Below, in pieces: positions 62,255-64,000 of a DNA stretch of 64,000 nt. Below the pieces are notes generated by a model. The model ran no database searches, was not told the origin of the DNA, and saw only the letters and a list, made by a program, of their open reading frames with translations. Both the position numbers and the translations under genes were made by a program. The stretch spans positions 248,001-312,000 of the forward strand of contig NZ_JARGDK010000002.1 in NCBI RefSeq assembly GCF_029210495.1. Reading direction: 5' to 3'. Every line of letters starts with the position of its first letter. Position 1 is the first letter of the stretch. This DNA is from Pseudothioclava nitratireducens (GTDB lineage: Bacteria > Pseudomonadota > Alphaproteobacteria > Rhodobacterales > Rhodobacteraceae).

Positions 62255-62709
62255 ACCGGCAACTCCGTACTCTCTTTGATGGTCGCAACCAGCATGAGCG
62301 CGTCGGTGTCGGCGATATGCGGCAGCGTCAGGATGCGCGCGCGATAGATCTCTTGGTAATGCCGCATGTCGCGCGCGATAACGTTCAGACGCACATCCGT
62401 CTGGCCGAGAAAGGTCTGAATCTCGATCACCTCCGGCACCTCGCGCGCCGCTGCGATGAACTCGTCAAAGGCGCGCGGATTGGTCTTGTCGAGCGTAAAC
62501 CGCAGGCTCACCTCAACCTCCCAACCCAAAGCGCGCCAGTCGATCCGGGCCTCCTCGCCTTTGAGGATACCCGCCGCACGCAGCCGGTCGAGCCGCCGCC
62601 AACAGGTCGCGGTCGTCAGCCCCGCTCTCTCCGCGAGCTCCGCAGAGGTCAAGCCGGGCTCTGCCATCAAGTGCCGCAGCAAACGGCGGTCCGCATCATC
62701 TATCTGCAT
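62251..62709 (-). CDS. Lrp/AsnC-family transcriptional regulator
   Basis: A 152-residue regulator with the same layout as its downstream partner: a helix-turn-helix at about 5-55 (LRHLMAEPGLTSAELAERAGLTTATCWRRLDRLRAAG) and a RAM domain with IQTFLGQTDVRLNV. It is divergent from ilvC across an AT-rich 125-base gap, a typical place for an Lrp target. Confidence 0.94.
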   Translation of the reverse strand: MQIDDADRRLLRHLMAEPGLTSAELAERAGLTTATCWRRLDRLRAAGILKGEEARIDWRALGWEVEVSLRFTLDKTNPRAFDEFIAAAREVPEVIEIQTFLGQTDVRLNVIARDMRHYQEIYRARILTLPHIADTDALMLVATIKESTELPV

Positions 62710-63857
<1,148 letters not shown>

Positions 63858-63878
63858 TCTGCGGCTATTCGCATCAGT

Positions 63879-63905
63879 GGGGGCGCCTTGCGGGGCGCCC
63901 CCTTT
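63879..63905 (+). terminator. Intrinsic terminator after ilvC
   Basis: GGGGGCGCC and GGCGCCCCC form a nine-base stem with the loop TTGCGG, followed by TTT and a further T run. Confidence 0.8.
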
Positions 63906-63938
63906 GCTTTTAGGGTCGCGCGACGCGAAGGAGTCCCC

Positions 63939-64000
63939 ATGCCCGATATCCCCCAGCACGAACTCGATGACATCGCCGAAGAGCGCGAAAAGATCTTCAC
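63939..64000 (+). CDS. 5' start of an unidentified gene (partial)
   Basis: GAAGGAG precedes the ATG at 63939. The reading frame runs off the window after about 20 codons (MPDIPQHELDDIAEEREKI). That acidic, helical start is not enough to name a product. Confidence 0.5.
   Translation, partial: MPDIPQHELDDIAEEREKIF

Overview
The window is high-GC DNA of an alphaproteobacterium. It most resembles the Rhodobacteraceae/Paracoccaceae (Rhodobacter, Paracoccus, Thioclava and relatives). The basis is a cytochrome c550-type gene next to ctaD, a Hint/RTX-type secreted protein, TRAP and Tct transporters side by side, and a urea ABC transporter joined to a urease operon. The exact genus cannot be fixed from the sequence alone.

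Region 1 (1 to about 23.7 kb) is a dense catabolic and transport locus. A minus-strand operon (8326 to 3312) encodes an HMG-CoA-lyase-like enzyme, a TIM-barrel sugar-phosphate-isomerase-like protein, an acylating aldehyde dehydrogenase and a thiamine-diphosphate enzyme. A 3-dehydroshikimate dehydratase-like fusion (QuiC type) follows beyond a strong hairpin. Around this sit an acyl-CoA dehydrogenase, LysR and LacI regulators, a class III CoA-transferase, an AEC transporter, an HpcH/HpaI aldolase, a Gfo/Idh/MocA dehydrogenase, a type II dehydroquinase (aroQ), a TRAP transporter, a shikimate/quinate-type dehydrogenase, two GntR/FCD regulators and a Tct transporter. The content points to uptake and breakdown of quinate/shikimate or a related cyclitol-like acid, feeding a CoA-linked lower pathway. 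The substrate is an inference. A perfect TGATGCATCA palindrome occurs on both sides of the lacI-family gene and again upstream of the tct operon, which suggests one regulon.

Region 2 (about 23.7 to 24.2 kb) is a junction: an AT-richer stretch, a truncated IS3-type transposase orfA remnant and a tRNA-Ser(UGA) gene. It marks the change from accessory to core DNA.

Region 3 (24.4 to 49.6 kb) is mostly core. It holds a SPOR lipoprotein, D-Ala-D-Ala carboxypeptidase, tmk-holB-tatD-MBL, an AEC transporter, a polyamine-type ABC transporter, a Hint/RTX protein, tRNA-Leu(GAG), lipB, cycA, ctaD, a YqeY-like protein, carA, a cellulose-synthase-like glycosyltransferase with an MshEN-type N-terminus, a GntR regulator, a HAD nucleotidase, two tandemly duplicated small membrane proteins, and a UbiH/Coq6-type monooxygenase.

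Region 4 (49.7 to 61.7 kb) is a urea module on the minus strand: ureDA-(small His-rich membrane protein)-ureBC-(antisense small gene)-ureEFG, followed by urtABCDE. Urea is imported by Urt and hydrolysed by the nickel urease, which UreDEFG mature.

Region 5 (61.8 to 64 kb) holds two overlapping Lrp/AsnC regulators divergent from ilvC, then the start of an unidentified gene.
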